Shown piece by piece: positions 9,358-19,984 of a stretch of DNA of 42,351 nt. The stretch spans positions 1,791,681 through 1,834,031 of the forward strand of contig NW_017265140.1 of assembly GCF_001638985.1 (NCBI RefSeq), written 5' to 3'. Source of the DNA: Phycomyces blakesleeanus NRRL 1555(-) (Eukaryota > Mucoromycota > Mucoromycetes > Mucorales > Phycomycetaceae). Within the stretch, counting starts at the first letter, position 1, and every line of letters starts with the position of its first letter. Position numbers and translations under genes: made by a program. The notes below the pieces were generated by a model, which made no database searches, was not told the DNA's origin, and saw only the letters and a list, made by a program, of their open reading frames with translations.

Positions 9358-12300
9358 TTAAATGTATTGTTTTTTTGGCAAAGGAATGACCAGCATCTTT
9401 TTTACTTTTCTGCGTGTTGTGTGCTCAGCAGTTGCTACTTCTAACATAATTCTATGCACTGGCAATACACATTGGAAATCGTCAGGAGAAAATGTTGGAA
9501 AGCAGGTTTCAACGTGTTCGTACTCTCGCGATTTATCATTTTCGGGTGTGTACCATTTGATAAATGCAAAAGTATGTTGAGAATTGTGAAGAAGTTGTGT
9601 TGGGCGGCGATGGGTGCGGAGCAAGGGAGTAAGGGATGAAGAGGTAGGTGGAGGAGTGAAAGAATGGGTGAAAATGTACTGTATTTGACCCGTGTATGCG
9701 ATGATATGCTCACCAGTACTTCCAATGAACTTTGCTTGTACAAGAGAGCCACGACTTCCAGATTCACCTTTACCCTTGTAGACCTGCCCAAGGATGTTGA
9801 TGTATTTCAACAGGGTGATTGTATTGTCGACAAAGTATGATGATTCTGACGCTTGTTGAAAGTGAACTAATTGTTCATTGTTGTACGCAACTTTGTAGTA
9901 TTGTAAGAGATGAACATAGTGAATGTCACTCATTGTGGTAGCGGATTTTAATGATAGAGGGAATGCGGAAGGAGGGAGAGGTTCGTTGCCTTTTACAAGT
10001 ACATTTGGATCTTCAGAAGCCTCGACAAATGACTGTATGCGGAAGGTACGTTGACGGATAGATGGAATGGTGGCGGGTGTAAAGGAAGAAGTGAGTTTGG
10101 TAAGGAGAGGAAATGCAGATGTCTGGCAGGTACTCTGAAGGAAACTGTTGACAAGATCGTCTTTGTGCACATCTTCAATAAATTTCTTCATAAATGTTTC
10201 TTCAAACCCGATCTTCCTGTTTGTCTTCAAATTTTTTAACAACCCGTTAAACCGCTCGAACCCGAATAGCCAATAACCGTACACTGGTCCAAAATCACGA
10301 ATTGTATCTCGAAGATGGAGGTGTAGGTGCATATTACAGGTGAGGATTTCGGCATTGTACAGCTCGTCACATCTGGTGCAAAAAGTTTGAAGAAACTGAT
10401 GGGCAGTGTTAACTTCATCGAACGTGATCGTTGGCTTGATCAACAGGCGGCATGCATCAACAAAGTTAATCCAGTTTTCGAATCTGTCTTTTGCAAGAAC
10501 ATCTTTCAACAGAACTGGCGAGTATATGAGCACCCATGACTTCCACTCGTCTGCCTTCATATACGAAAACTGCTTTCCTATTTTCGAGTTCAAAGAGGTG
10601 TATCCACCAGGCACAATCATCGTTTCTGCAGTCTTCTGCATTGCCGCAAAATCGCCATCTTGAATGTCTTCGTCTTTGATCCAACGATCCATCAATCTTT
10701 TAGGCGTTCCCAGGAATAAATTATGCATGGGATCGATGATCGTTCCACGTACTAGATCAAGGTATCCAAGGCGATGCAACTGCGACCATCGAACACCATT
10801 TTCGACCTCCAGCTGATGCCTTTCTGAGGGGGTACTAGCACTTTCCCACTCCTCAGCATGCAACCTGTTCTCTACACCGTCACGAAGCACCCACCAAGAG
10901 AAGTCAAACCCGCGAAAGTCAACATTGACACCGTTTTCCAAGCGAGGGAAATGTCTGTTGCACTTGTAACATGCGCATGTACTGTTGTGCGAGGTGAAAC
11001 CACTTGTCTTTCTTGCTGCCGGGATGTCACAGGCCACCATCATCAATGCGGCATGGACGCGGACACCACTAGGACACTCGAAAGTTGGGATTGCCAGTCC
11101 CTCATACAATCTTATCAGATCATCTACCATAGGCCGGAGATAATGGTTTATCTCTTTGGATTTGGGTTCCTTTGGGCCAGGCATCAATCCTACGAGAAGT
11201 GTGTTCTCTGGCTTGTATCTTTCATTGCGAGGCAGATTGTTTACTACCAGGTATATGGCACCAGTTGAGTGCGTGATGTTATTGAAAGGTTGAAACCAGT
11301 CGATGTTGAGAGTCAACATTAATGAACGCGAATCCTTTGTGAATTGCACACCATCTTTGTCTTTGAGCTCCTTCCACATGGCACCGTCGTATATGTCACA
11401 CATCGTATCCACCATCTTCAGCTCGTGATTCCAATGTCTAATTTTATCCTCGAATCCTGGACGAAGAAAAAACATTCGTAAAGTATTAACAATGGACTGG
11501 TACAAGTATGAACGCTTGGCCACCAAAGCACCCGATGCTGATGTTTTCATCAATTGGCAGTTGCAAGACGAGCGTGCACCAAGCTTTACAAAATCGCAAT
11601 GAGACGGGACAGATGCACTTTCTTCGTACACCTTGTGACAATCCTGACACACAACAAATTTCTTTATGCCTTTGGTCATGGCTGAGAAACCTGTCATGCG
11701 CTGAAGACCAGGAAGGCTCAAGGGCAGTTGGAAATCCTGCTGGTAAATTGTCAAAAGCTTGTTGATGAACTCGATCAAGACAACGGCGCCCTTGTCAACC
11801 ACATAGTGGGAAGCGAACATCACCACAAAAGTAGCAATGAACCTGTGCACTGGGTTCTGGGGCATATCGGGGGTGGCAAAAGGGTCTATTATAAAAAAAA
11901 ATTAACGCTTTTTTTTTAAAAATTTTTTAACACTAACTGACCTTCACTATTCAATTCATTGTCGTCGAGCTCAATAACATCGTCTTCGCTTTCGTCTTCA
12001 CTGATTTCATTGCTGTTGCTTCCACTGTCATCATTGTCGCCATTGCTGATCGCGTCATTAGTAACGGAAACGTCTTCAGTGTCAGACATTGAAGCTCCTT
12101 CCCAAACAGGTGAGTTTGTCTGAGTGTACGATTCTTTCAGGGTTCCGGGTTGATGGGTTAAGATAGCTACATTTAGAATATAACACTTGGTTAATACCTA
12201 ACAGTATCTGAATTAAATAAACCTTACGTTCATCATCGACCTCCATCATATTTCTTTGGGTAGACATGTCTATTACAACACGTTATTTCATGGATTACAA

Positions 12301-12473
12301 TACAATTAAATAAATTCAAATATTGTACCCCTTTCACATCTTATGGCATTTAGTCTTGCCCTTTTGTTATGACGTTGAGCAGTTCTTCTGGCAACAAAAC
12401 TATAGCCGAGATCGTTCTGACTACATCCAGCACAATGGCACTTTTCGTTGTAGAGTTCAGGAATTGTGGACAT
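9358..12473 (-). CDS. tnp2-type (CACTA-like) transposase, four exons, 979 aa
   Basis: Exons on the minus strand are 12329-12473, 12228-12269, 11942-12166 and 9358-11885, with introns of 59, 61 and 56 bp. The sum is 2,940 nt, exactly 980 codons with the stop. Residues ~12-45 hold CHCAGCSQNDLGYSF and RRTAQRHNKRARL; residues ~65-135 are acidic. Exon 4 begins DPFATPDMPQNP and has a Cys/His cluster (VVCQDCHKVY, later CNCQ). The tnp2 core shows TLNIDWFQPFNN, LLVGLMPGPKEPK, YLRPMVDDLIRLYEG and CACYKC. Likely catalytic residues by analogy with plant TNP2 are Asp in LNIDWF, Asp in TIIDPMHNLFLG and Glu in WLFGFERFNG. The enzyme should bind its element ends and cut and paste DNA in the nucleus. No stop or frameshift is seen. 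It is far richer in GC than the surroundings. Confidence 0.85.
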
Positions 12474-12539
12474 AATGTTTATTTATTTTTACTTTGAAGT
12501 GTTAAGAGAAAAAGGAAACAAGTACAACGTTTACTAAAT

Positions 12540-12700
12540 TTGCTATGTCTTTATAATGAAATGTTATGTCTTTATAATAATAATAATAAATAATATTTTC
12601 GCCTGTTGTATCCAAGCCAATAGAAAACCGGAAAACAGTGTTTTCATCTTGAACACACAAAAAAAGCTGAGATGAAAAAATACCCCAGATTTTCTATTGT
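12540..12700 (-). promoter_or_regulatory. Conserved promoter of the tnp2 transposase (CCAAT and TATA-like)
   Basis: On the gene strand TTCTATTGGCTTGGATA (inverted CCAAT at 12617-12621) is followed by a TTATTATTATTATAAAGAC stretch and then CTTGTTTCCTTTTTCTC before the ATG. The same order and much of the same sequence lie upstream of the decayed copy at 23,992, while the coding parts have diverged. This conservation suggests real promoter elements. Confidence 0.65.
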
Positions 12701-12937
12701 TATAATTTAACTTTGTACATGGTAATTCCCGTATGTTTTTCTAGTGAACTCAATCTTTTTTACATCTATTCTTGCTGCTTCAACTTATGTTCTGATTTTT
12801 ATCTTGCATCTTAAGTAATTACTATTTAATTATAACTGCTATGTGCTAGATATAACTATATTTATATAAAATATGTCACTTTAACATATCTTCCTATTTC
12901 TTTATTTTTTCACCTTTTATTATCAGAAAACCCTACA

Positions 12938-13321
12938 ATGTTACACAAGAAACTTGAAGAATATAACAGTGCCTTTGAAAAAATCATGGAAGAGCTTGAA
13001 GAGCCTGAAATGCCAGAAGATCCAAAAAGTTCTGCCCCGTCAACAACAGACGAAACCCCCAAAAAAAGTAGAGGGCAATATCAAAAGCCTACTGATAAAG
13101 ATATAAAAAAGCTTCTTTATCTCTACTTCATAAGGGGATTAACTATCAAAAAAGCCAGCAAGATAGTAAATATGAAACAAACAACTGCTGGTGGCTATAT
13201 TTTGAAGTGGAGAAAGTCTCCAGTTGTTTTTTTCATTAAAAACAACAAGGAGGCTACAAGTGACGAAAAAATGAATCTTTTATTCGAAACTTACTCTGCA
13301 ATAAAGAAAGAATACAAATAA
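12938..13321 (+). CDS. Stand-alone helix-turn-helix protein, 127 aa
   Basis: An uninterrupted ORF with an acidic N-terminus (EELEEPEMPEDPK) followed by a homeodomain-like helix-turn-helix at about residues 45-93: GQYQKPTDKDIKKLLYLYF, then IKKASKIVNMKQTTAGGYI and LKWRK. The order and spacing resemble the DNA-binding region of the IS630-type transposase at the other end of the same element (YQKYNQNQVNKLFSL, INVRTAQNYV). No catalytic domain follows; translation stops at 13319-13321, about 200 bp before the right repeat. A pyrimidine-rich acceptor (TTTTATTATCAG) sits just before the ATG, so there may be a 5' exon. It could be a truncated transposase, a repressor, or a second subunit that binds the ends. 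Function is inferred. Confidence 0.6.
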   Translation: MLHKKLEEYNSAFEKIMEELEEPEMPEDPKSSAPSTTDETPKKSRGQYQKPTDKDIKKLLYLYFIRGLTIKKASKIVNMKQTTAGGYILKWRKSPVVFFIKNNKEATSDEKMNLLFETYSAIKKEYK

Positions 13322-13519
13322 TATCATTGCATTTTCAATTTTAACATAATTATTATAATGAGATACTTGCTTTATTATCTTATAACTGCAGTAAGGTATT
13401 TAACTTTAACAAAGTAATCTAGAGAAAAGTTTGCATATTCTGTTAGTTCTCTCTATAGATATTTTCTATGACATATCTTTGTAGAAAGATCTACATATAT
13501 TGAAGTGCTATTACATTAG

Positions 13520-13845
13520 GCGTTTGGCACTTATGTAAAAAATATGGCAGTTATATAAAAAAAATACGACGTTTACAAAAAAAAATACTAAGGTTATATA
13601 AAAAAATTGTAAGCCATAAGGATAAAAAATTTGAGTGCCATGTACCCTTCTGCCAATAGTAAAAGGGGGGGAGCAAATTCAGATGGCAATGGGAGCAAAT
13701 TCAGATGGAAATGGGAGCCAATTCAGTTGGTAATGGACGCAAATTCAATTTCTATGGAAGCCAATCAGATGTCAATGGGTTCTAATTAGATGGAAACGGA
13801 TGCTAATTAGATGGAAATAGGCGCCAATTGAATGGATAAAACCAG
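13520..13845 (-). repeat. Right terminal inverted repeat
   Basis: This is the reverse complement of the left repeat with only scattered differences, including the C/G tract and the GTGCCATGTACCC block. It has one extra ~21-bp outer unit and only about 1.5 of the inner ~36-bp units. The unequal repeat number explains the slight difference in length. Confidence 0.85.
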
Positions 13846-13847
13846 TA

Positions 13848-14540
13848 GTTGATCTGATATATATATAAGCTGTTGTCCACTAATTGGGTATATATAAGCT
13901 GATGACAGATGATCTGCACTATATATAAACATATGATATCTAATCTGATATATATATATAAGTGGATCACAGCCGATCTGATATATATATAAGCTGATGA
14001 TAGTCGATCTGGTATATATATAAGCTGTTGACTGCCAATTGGGTATATATATATAAGCTGTTGACTGCCAATTGGGTATATATATAAGCTGTTGTCCGCC
14101 AATTGCATATATATAAGCTAATGACAGGTGATTTGCATTATATATAAACATATGATATCCAGTCTGATATATATATAAGTGGATTACAGCCAATCTGATA
14201 TATATATAAGTGGATAACAGTCAATCTCATATATATATAAGCTGAATACTACCAATCTAGTATATATATAAATAAATGATATCTGATCTGATATATATGT
14301 AAATCAATAACAGTCAATCTGTATTATATATATATATTTATCACATCCAATTTACTACTTATATAAGTTAATAAAATGTAATATATAATCAATATTAGCC
14401 AATAACATTTGATTTAATACTAATATTAGTCTATAATATCTTATCTGTCTCTGATATTAGTCAATACCATTAGATCTATCACATTATATATATTCACACT
14501 TGTCAATATCCAAGTCATATCCAATCATCTCGTCAAATAT
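13848..14540 (+). repeat. 31-bp satellite, main block
   Basis: Sixteen or more degenerate units of about 31 bp with a TATATATATAAGCTG core and variable tail (ACTGCCAATT, ATGACAGCCAAT). They decay gradually to the right. Overlapping minus-strand ORFs here (13803-14193) encode only repeat peptide (SAYIYIP-like) and are not genes. The same satellite continues left of the 11.6-kb element. Confidence 0.85.
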
Positions 14541-14663
14541 AAGTTACATACTCTAATCATATTTAATCTTTAATTTTATATATATTCACAACTCTTTTAT
14601 AATCTTTATATATATATATGTTTGATGGCAACGGTAATATTTTGATTTTAATGAAAAATGTTT

Positions 14664-14736
14664 AAATGTTGCTGCATAGCTCAAGTGTTATCACTTTGTT
14701 TTGGTTCTGAGCACCCCTGTTCGACCCTACATGGTA
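14664..14736 (+). other. tRNA-like fossil with A and B boxes
   Basis: TAGCTCAAGTG matches box A and, about 40 nt later, TGTTCGACCCT matches most of box B. The ends GCTGCAT and TGGTAGC can pair over about five bases. The D and anticodon arms do not fold well, so it is scored as a tRNA pseudogene or SINE head, not a tRNA gene. Confidence 0.4.
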
Positions 14737-14739
14737 GCA

Positions 14740-15355
14740 TTCTTTTATTTCGATTTTTTTGCGTCGTTTTGTTGTTCCCGATCTGGGTTGGTCTTCCTTT
14801 TACTATAGTAAAGTCAAAAGGTCAAACCAACTGGGAATCAAGGAGTATATGTAAAATCAAAGATAGGATAAAAGATACTTTTTATGGATATGAATTGAAT
14901 TGTCATATATAGTTTTCTAAAGTAATACTGCGCATTATCTGAATTAGCTATTATATTATATTTAAATAAAAGGAAAGTCATTATACTTTGGTTAATGCTC
15001 AGGAAGATATTACTGCGCATAAGAAGGTATTGTGGTTAATTATTTTCAGATTGTACGGATTCATCAAAATAATGTCTGACAGTTTTTTTTGTAATAAAAC
15101 AACAGTATAATACTACTGTTATAAGTTTTCTTCTTTTAATAATTTGTTTATTAAATTAAAGAGATGTAAAGGAAAAGTCTGTTTACATATTAAGGGAAGG
15201 TTTATGATTGCTTGTTATAATAAGACTATTATAAAAGTTAAAATCTCAAGAAATGAAATATAAATAGAGATATTATAGTTCTAGAGTATATTTTTTATTA
15301 TAGTATAGCAAACGAAAAAATTAATATAAAATAAACTATTTAGCTGAAGTATAAA
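14740..15355. other. AT-rich region without a recognised gene
   Basis: No convincing ORF, repeat or RNA signature. A short ORF at 14658-14912 overlaps the tRNA-like fossil and has no protein-like feature. Confidence 0.4.
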
Positions 15356-15357
15356 AT

Positions 15358-15556
15358 GAACATTTTTTTTTTTTTTTTAATTTTTTATTATTATTATTTT
15401 TATTTTTTTTTTATATTTTTGTTTTTATATTTTTTTCTTATTTTTTATTATTATTTTTTTTTATTTTGTTTTTTTTTTTTTTATTTTTTTTTTATTATTT
15501 TTTTATTATTTTTATTATTTTGTTTTTTATTTATTTATATTTTATTTTAATGCTTT
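15358..15556 (+). repeat. Poly-T / TTTTATT low-complexity tract
   Basis: About 200 bp of T runs broken by ATTATT. The Phe/Tyr-rich ORF across it is an artefact. Confidence 0.9.
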
Positions 15557-15648
15557 TATTATATTTATAATAAATTAGCATTTCAAAAAAATTGTGAATA
15601 AACATATTAATTTTTTTAGATAAATTCTATTTTTTTTAATATATATAT

Positions 15649-15959
15649 GATATTCGGCTAGGGTGGAAATATTTGATTTATTTTAATTTTTACCCACCTG
15701 CGCACTATACCAAATCCCGGCGACCATCTAATCGTAGCATGCTTCAAACTCCGAAAAATTCCAAAGACCGACAATGCGCCTCTAATACCACTTTTCAGTT
15801 ACTATTCGTCATTAGCTATCGATAGAGCCAAGAAGCGTACAAATACAATCAGTAGAAGTCGAGAAAAGTAGAATTATATTAATTTTATTTTTTGAATAAA
15901 TATTGATTTCTCAAAAAAAATAAAAAAAAAAAATAATATTATAAATGCCGACTGAAGCC
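15649..15959 (+). repeat. Dispersed ~310-bp repeat, copy A
   Basis: Matches 37,675-37,963 in the same orientation along its whole length: CCATCTAATCGTAGCATG, GCGCCTCTAATACCAC, TTAGCTATCGATAGA and, at the end, ATAAATGCCGACTGAA. Identity is roughly 80 percent by eye. I cannot see inverted repeats or an ORF. It may be a SINE-like or terminal fragment of a longer element. Confidence 0.75.
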
Positions 15960-18900
15960 AATATTTTTTATTTATTTATTTATTTTTTGGTATCTTGCGT
16001 GCCCTTTAACCGAGGCGACAGATTGTTCAAATAATCTCAATTATAAGAGGTATATATATATATATTTGATATTCTTTATATTTTTTGTGAAGAGGTTGAA
16101 AAGTTGTAAAAAAATATTTTCAATGCAGTCATTGGTGCAATGATTCCACTTGAGGAATGAGGATGGGGGGTTGTTTTTTCAAGCAGAATAAACAAAAATA
16201 ATACTCTTATTTATTTATTTATTTATTTATTTTATTTTTCTTCTGTGTGCATCTCTTTCAATAACCATACATATTCACATTAACTTGCCATGAAAGTTAC
16301 AATTGAAATTACTACAATCATACACATGCGCACATGTATGCACACACGTATTTTACCAAGAACATCTCCAAAAATATATTATATTTGTTAAAAGCGCAAG
16401 CTTTCACCAAGACCACGAGCAAGTTTTGATATGTATCAACTAGAAAACAATTACTCGCATTCTCTTTGTATGATAAAGCCACATTATTATGATTTTTTAT
16501 TTTATATATTTTTTAGGCTCCCTGTAGTATATATTGGCAAAAATAGGAATAATCGATATATATATATTTGAAACAGTGAATAATAAGAAGAGTAGGCGTG
16601 TGCAGTGATGATAACTAATTTTCGTTTGTTGGTATATACCTTGATCGAAAAATATACTTTTACTGTAAAGGTTTAATACTCATGAGAAAAAGGTGGTAAG
16701 AATAGCGTCTGTACTTATGGCTATTGTAGAAAGCATATGTACAAAAGAAAAGCTTCCATTTCATGTTAGATTGAGTAATGATAAAGGTGCATTACATACC
16801 AGAAACGAAAGCCAATTTATTGGTGAGGCAAGTTTTTGTTTACAAATAAAGGGCTTTTATCCATTATATATGCTTGGGATAATTCACAGTGATTACAATG
16901 GTTCAAAAAATAAGACACAATATTCTTAACTAATATGAATTTTTATTGTGACAAGAGTTTATTTTGAGTGATAATAGTATCCGTGATGGCACAATAAGTT
17001 AAACCTGTTTTGTAAAGAACTTAAGAATAAGTAGTTTCACCACAGAAAGTCAATCGGTTTTTTTTTAAAAAGGAAGAGAACCAGAAAATCATAAAATTAC
17101 AAGGAAGTAAAGTATAAGATTTTTCCACCCCTGGGAAAATATGTATGAACAGGCAGTACGCATCGCAAGAGAGGTAGACGATTGGCTTATTCCCCGTATG
17201 ACATAGCTTAATAAATAAATAAATAATATTTAAATTTTGAGCCACAACAATTAAACGATGTTTTTCCCCATTTTGATTCTTTGTGTAGATAGAATTTGGA
17301 ACGATTACAAAACAATAATAAAAATAAATAAGTTATACAACAATGGTAATGTATTTTAAGAGGTTAAAACCATCGACCACATGGAGGTCAAAGTGAGACT
17401 CCAATAACTCCCAAATATTTTCTCATTCACGTTTATTGTCAATCAAATTACCTTGGCCTCATCCCGCACACCAAAGGTATCAACCATTTTTTATTCTCAT
17501 TATTGTTATTCTATACTTCATCTGTATCCTTCATCACGCGTTTTTTCACCCTGGACAAGAGTCGATGTATTTTGCTTGATGTTAAAAAATCATCTGTTTC
17601 TATAGGTGTTTCTATGTGTTCTCTAATCCTTTTTTAGGAATCAGAGATCTATTGCACTGAATTTAAAAAGAAAGAAAGAAAGAAAGAATGACAAAGAAAT
17701 TGGATTGTCTAAAATTGCACCCAACTCAAATTAATTCTTCGTACAGTTGGCGTTTGTGTGCGTGGATAAACAATATAAAAGAAGGGAATAACTAATTGCC
17801 TTTCAATATTAGCAAAATCGTTGCTATTATGGTGGACGATGAGGACTGTAGTGGTATATGAGTTTTGGTTAGATGCAACTGTACTAATATTATTTTGTTT
17901 TTTTCGGCAGTTGCTTTGTGTTGGCAGTTTAATTATTTTCATGAAAAATGATAAAATGGTAAGAAATATAAAAACCTATAAGTCCAGTGTTATTTGATTA
18001 TGTACTGGATCCGATTGTTTTGCATGAGTGCGGGTGTGTGCGCAGAATGGTATCCTTTGATGTACCATATTCATTTATTTATGACCAAAACCAATAATTT
18101 CTTATGTATACCCATCCGCCAACTAGTCGAAAAGTTTAGTAGCAGTACTCCTAATGATTTGCACCAGTGCTTATTTCCATGTCATGTAAGACACATTAGT
18201 ATAAAAATATGCCTTTCTTTTTCTTTTTCTTTTTCTTCAGCAGCCACTTGAATGTAAAGTATATCGACCAACTCGGGTGCATCGAAAACTGTAAAATAAA
18301 TATGAAACTTTTCTTGCTAATTGCCTTGTAAATATTTTCGCAATTACATTTACCATTCTCTACAAGAGCCTATTTGAAAACAAAGATAATATTTCTTGCT
18401 TTAATTAGAACTGTGGAGGCTCAATTAGCATGAAAACAATATTCGACTATATAAGTATAATTTCTTGAAGACGTCAAGTATATCTGACTCTGGGTATCAC
18501 ATACAAGTACTCTGTTTTCTTCTTCTTTAAAATTAAATACAATAGAAGCTGTTAATAAAATAAGTTAATATAAAGAGTAAATAATGATAGAAAAAAACAA
18601 ATAAGTATTTCTATACTGTCAAATATATACACGGTTATGTCGAGTACTATCGTGGTTACTATTTGATTTTTTGAATTCAAGACATTAGAGTTACAAAGTA
18701 CTTGTGGCGTCCATTATAATATCTTGGGTTGGTAATATAAAACGAAACACACTGGTATTGAGAGCTATATCATTACGAGAGAGTAAAATGCGTACTTAGT
18801 GATGTACTTTGGCATACTTTCCCTGCCTACTTTAAACTCATGTTTTAATTATGATTATCGTGTATTTCCGTACTGTGTTAATTAATATTATATATATACA

Positions 18901-19499
18901 TATATATATATACCAACGCCTTTTTTTGTTAAATATCGAAATTGAAAGGGTTGCTCTAACAAAAATATCAGATGATTGACTGTCGAGACTTGACCGAAAC
19001 TTACAAACAATTAGTGTGCTAGATGTACAATTAATAATGATATTTATAATATTATAATCAATCTTACTCACGGGTATTTTAATCAAGATTATTACACCCG
19101 AAAGTATTTTACTCAAAAATATTAAAGGCACCCAACAAGTGTTGTACTTTTATATTGAACATTATTTGAATAGTAGTTGAAGCATTGCTGCCACGAATCG
19201 TCAAGCATCAATAGCTAGTAAAACCCTTATTGTCATTATATTAAAACGGATATATAGAATTTAATTTGTAATTCTTACTTGTTGTAAATGAGTATTGACT
19301 ACTGCTGTAATTGAGAATAAGTCTGAAGGAAATAATATAAGGCCTCAGCTATTCCAGTCAAAGGTGTCTACCGATTACTTTATTATTTAACACACAGGTT
19401 TAGCATGCATGATAGTGATTATATTTCATATGATGATATCACCATAATATGGGATACATCAGTGGATTATTATAAGCATAATTATAACTCATAAACACA
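15960..19499. other. 3.5 kb without a supported gene
   Basis: AT-rich DNA with microsatellites: (TTAT)n near 16,203-16,235, (AAAG)n near 17,672 and AT stretches. Short ORFs exist, for example 16,693-16,929 (plus, 78 codons, containing KLPFHVRLSNDKGALHTRN) and 17,021-17,245 (minus). They have no recognisable domain, clear splice frame or neighbour support, so they are not called as genes. Confidence 0.4.
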
Positions 19500-19880
19500 T
19501 TTACTTTCGATGTTAATACTTCATTGGGACTACACACATTTATATAATTAATCATACATTAATTATCCCAAGATCACGTTGCTCTGATTAAGGCTCAGAT
19601 AGGATCGATTACCTGACCCCAGTCATATAATTTTCCCAATCCAAAATAATATAAATAGCAGTAGTAGTTCAGTGTAGGAACCTGGTCAAACTTTGATACA
19701 AAATCTTTCTCAATAAACAAAACCTACACAAGTTCTCACGAATCTTCGTTCCTAATTTCAAATCTTCAATTCTTCCTCTTAAAAACTTCTTCAACTTCAA
19801 CCACCACAACATTACTAATAGAGACCATAATCTTAGTAGAGTTAATTACATTGATAATAGACTGATATATCTCAATAACC
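19500..19880 (+). mobile_element. Possible solo LTR remnant
   Basis: The region has an LTR-like promoter layout: TTTTCCCAATCC (CCAAT), then TATAAATAGCAG, then CAATAAACAAAACC as a polyadenylation-like signal about 90 bp later, followed by a CT/CA-rich stretch. No paired copy, primer-binding site or gag/pol sequence is present in the window, and exact ends are not defined. Confidence 0.35.
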
Positions 19881-19984
19881 AAGACCAAAAAAAATTGTAT
19901 AAAACATATTGCATTTTTATTTTTATTATTTTAGATAAAGGTACTTCTTTTAGATTTCCTGAAACCGCCACACATAGTATTTTT

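Larger units (their letters stand above)
2202..13845. mobile_element. 11.6-kb composite DNA transposon with long terminal inverted repeats
   Basis: The ends are CTGGTTTTATCCATTCAATT and its reverse complement, the inverted similarity continues for about 325-350 bp, and TA flanks both sides. A TA duplication fits the Tc1/mariner-IS630 superfamily, and an IS630/Tc1-type transposase (2740-4250, minus) sits about 190 bp inside the left repeat. The interior also holds a tnp2-type transposase with its accessory gene (7.9-12.5 kb), a helix-turn-helix ORF next to the right repeat, and small spliced ORFs. Tc1-type elements are usually 1-5 kb, so this one is very large. Either it is one giant element with cargo, or a tnp2 element lies nested inside a Tc1-type element; I did not find separate ends for the tnp2 part. 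Target duplication and ends are seen; the choice of mobilising enzyme is inferred. Confidence 0.8.

Noticed and set aside
13803..14193. Overlapping minus-strand ORFs rich in Tyr and Ile
   Set aside because: They translate the 31-bp satellite only.
15356..15550. Phe/Tyr-rich ORF
   Set aside because: Artefact of a poly-T tract.
17021..17245. 74-codon minus-strand ORF
   Set aside because: Some protein-like stretches, but no start context, domain or consistent splice frame.
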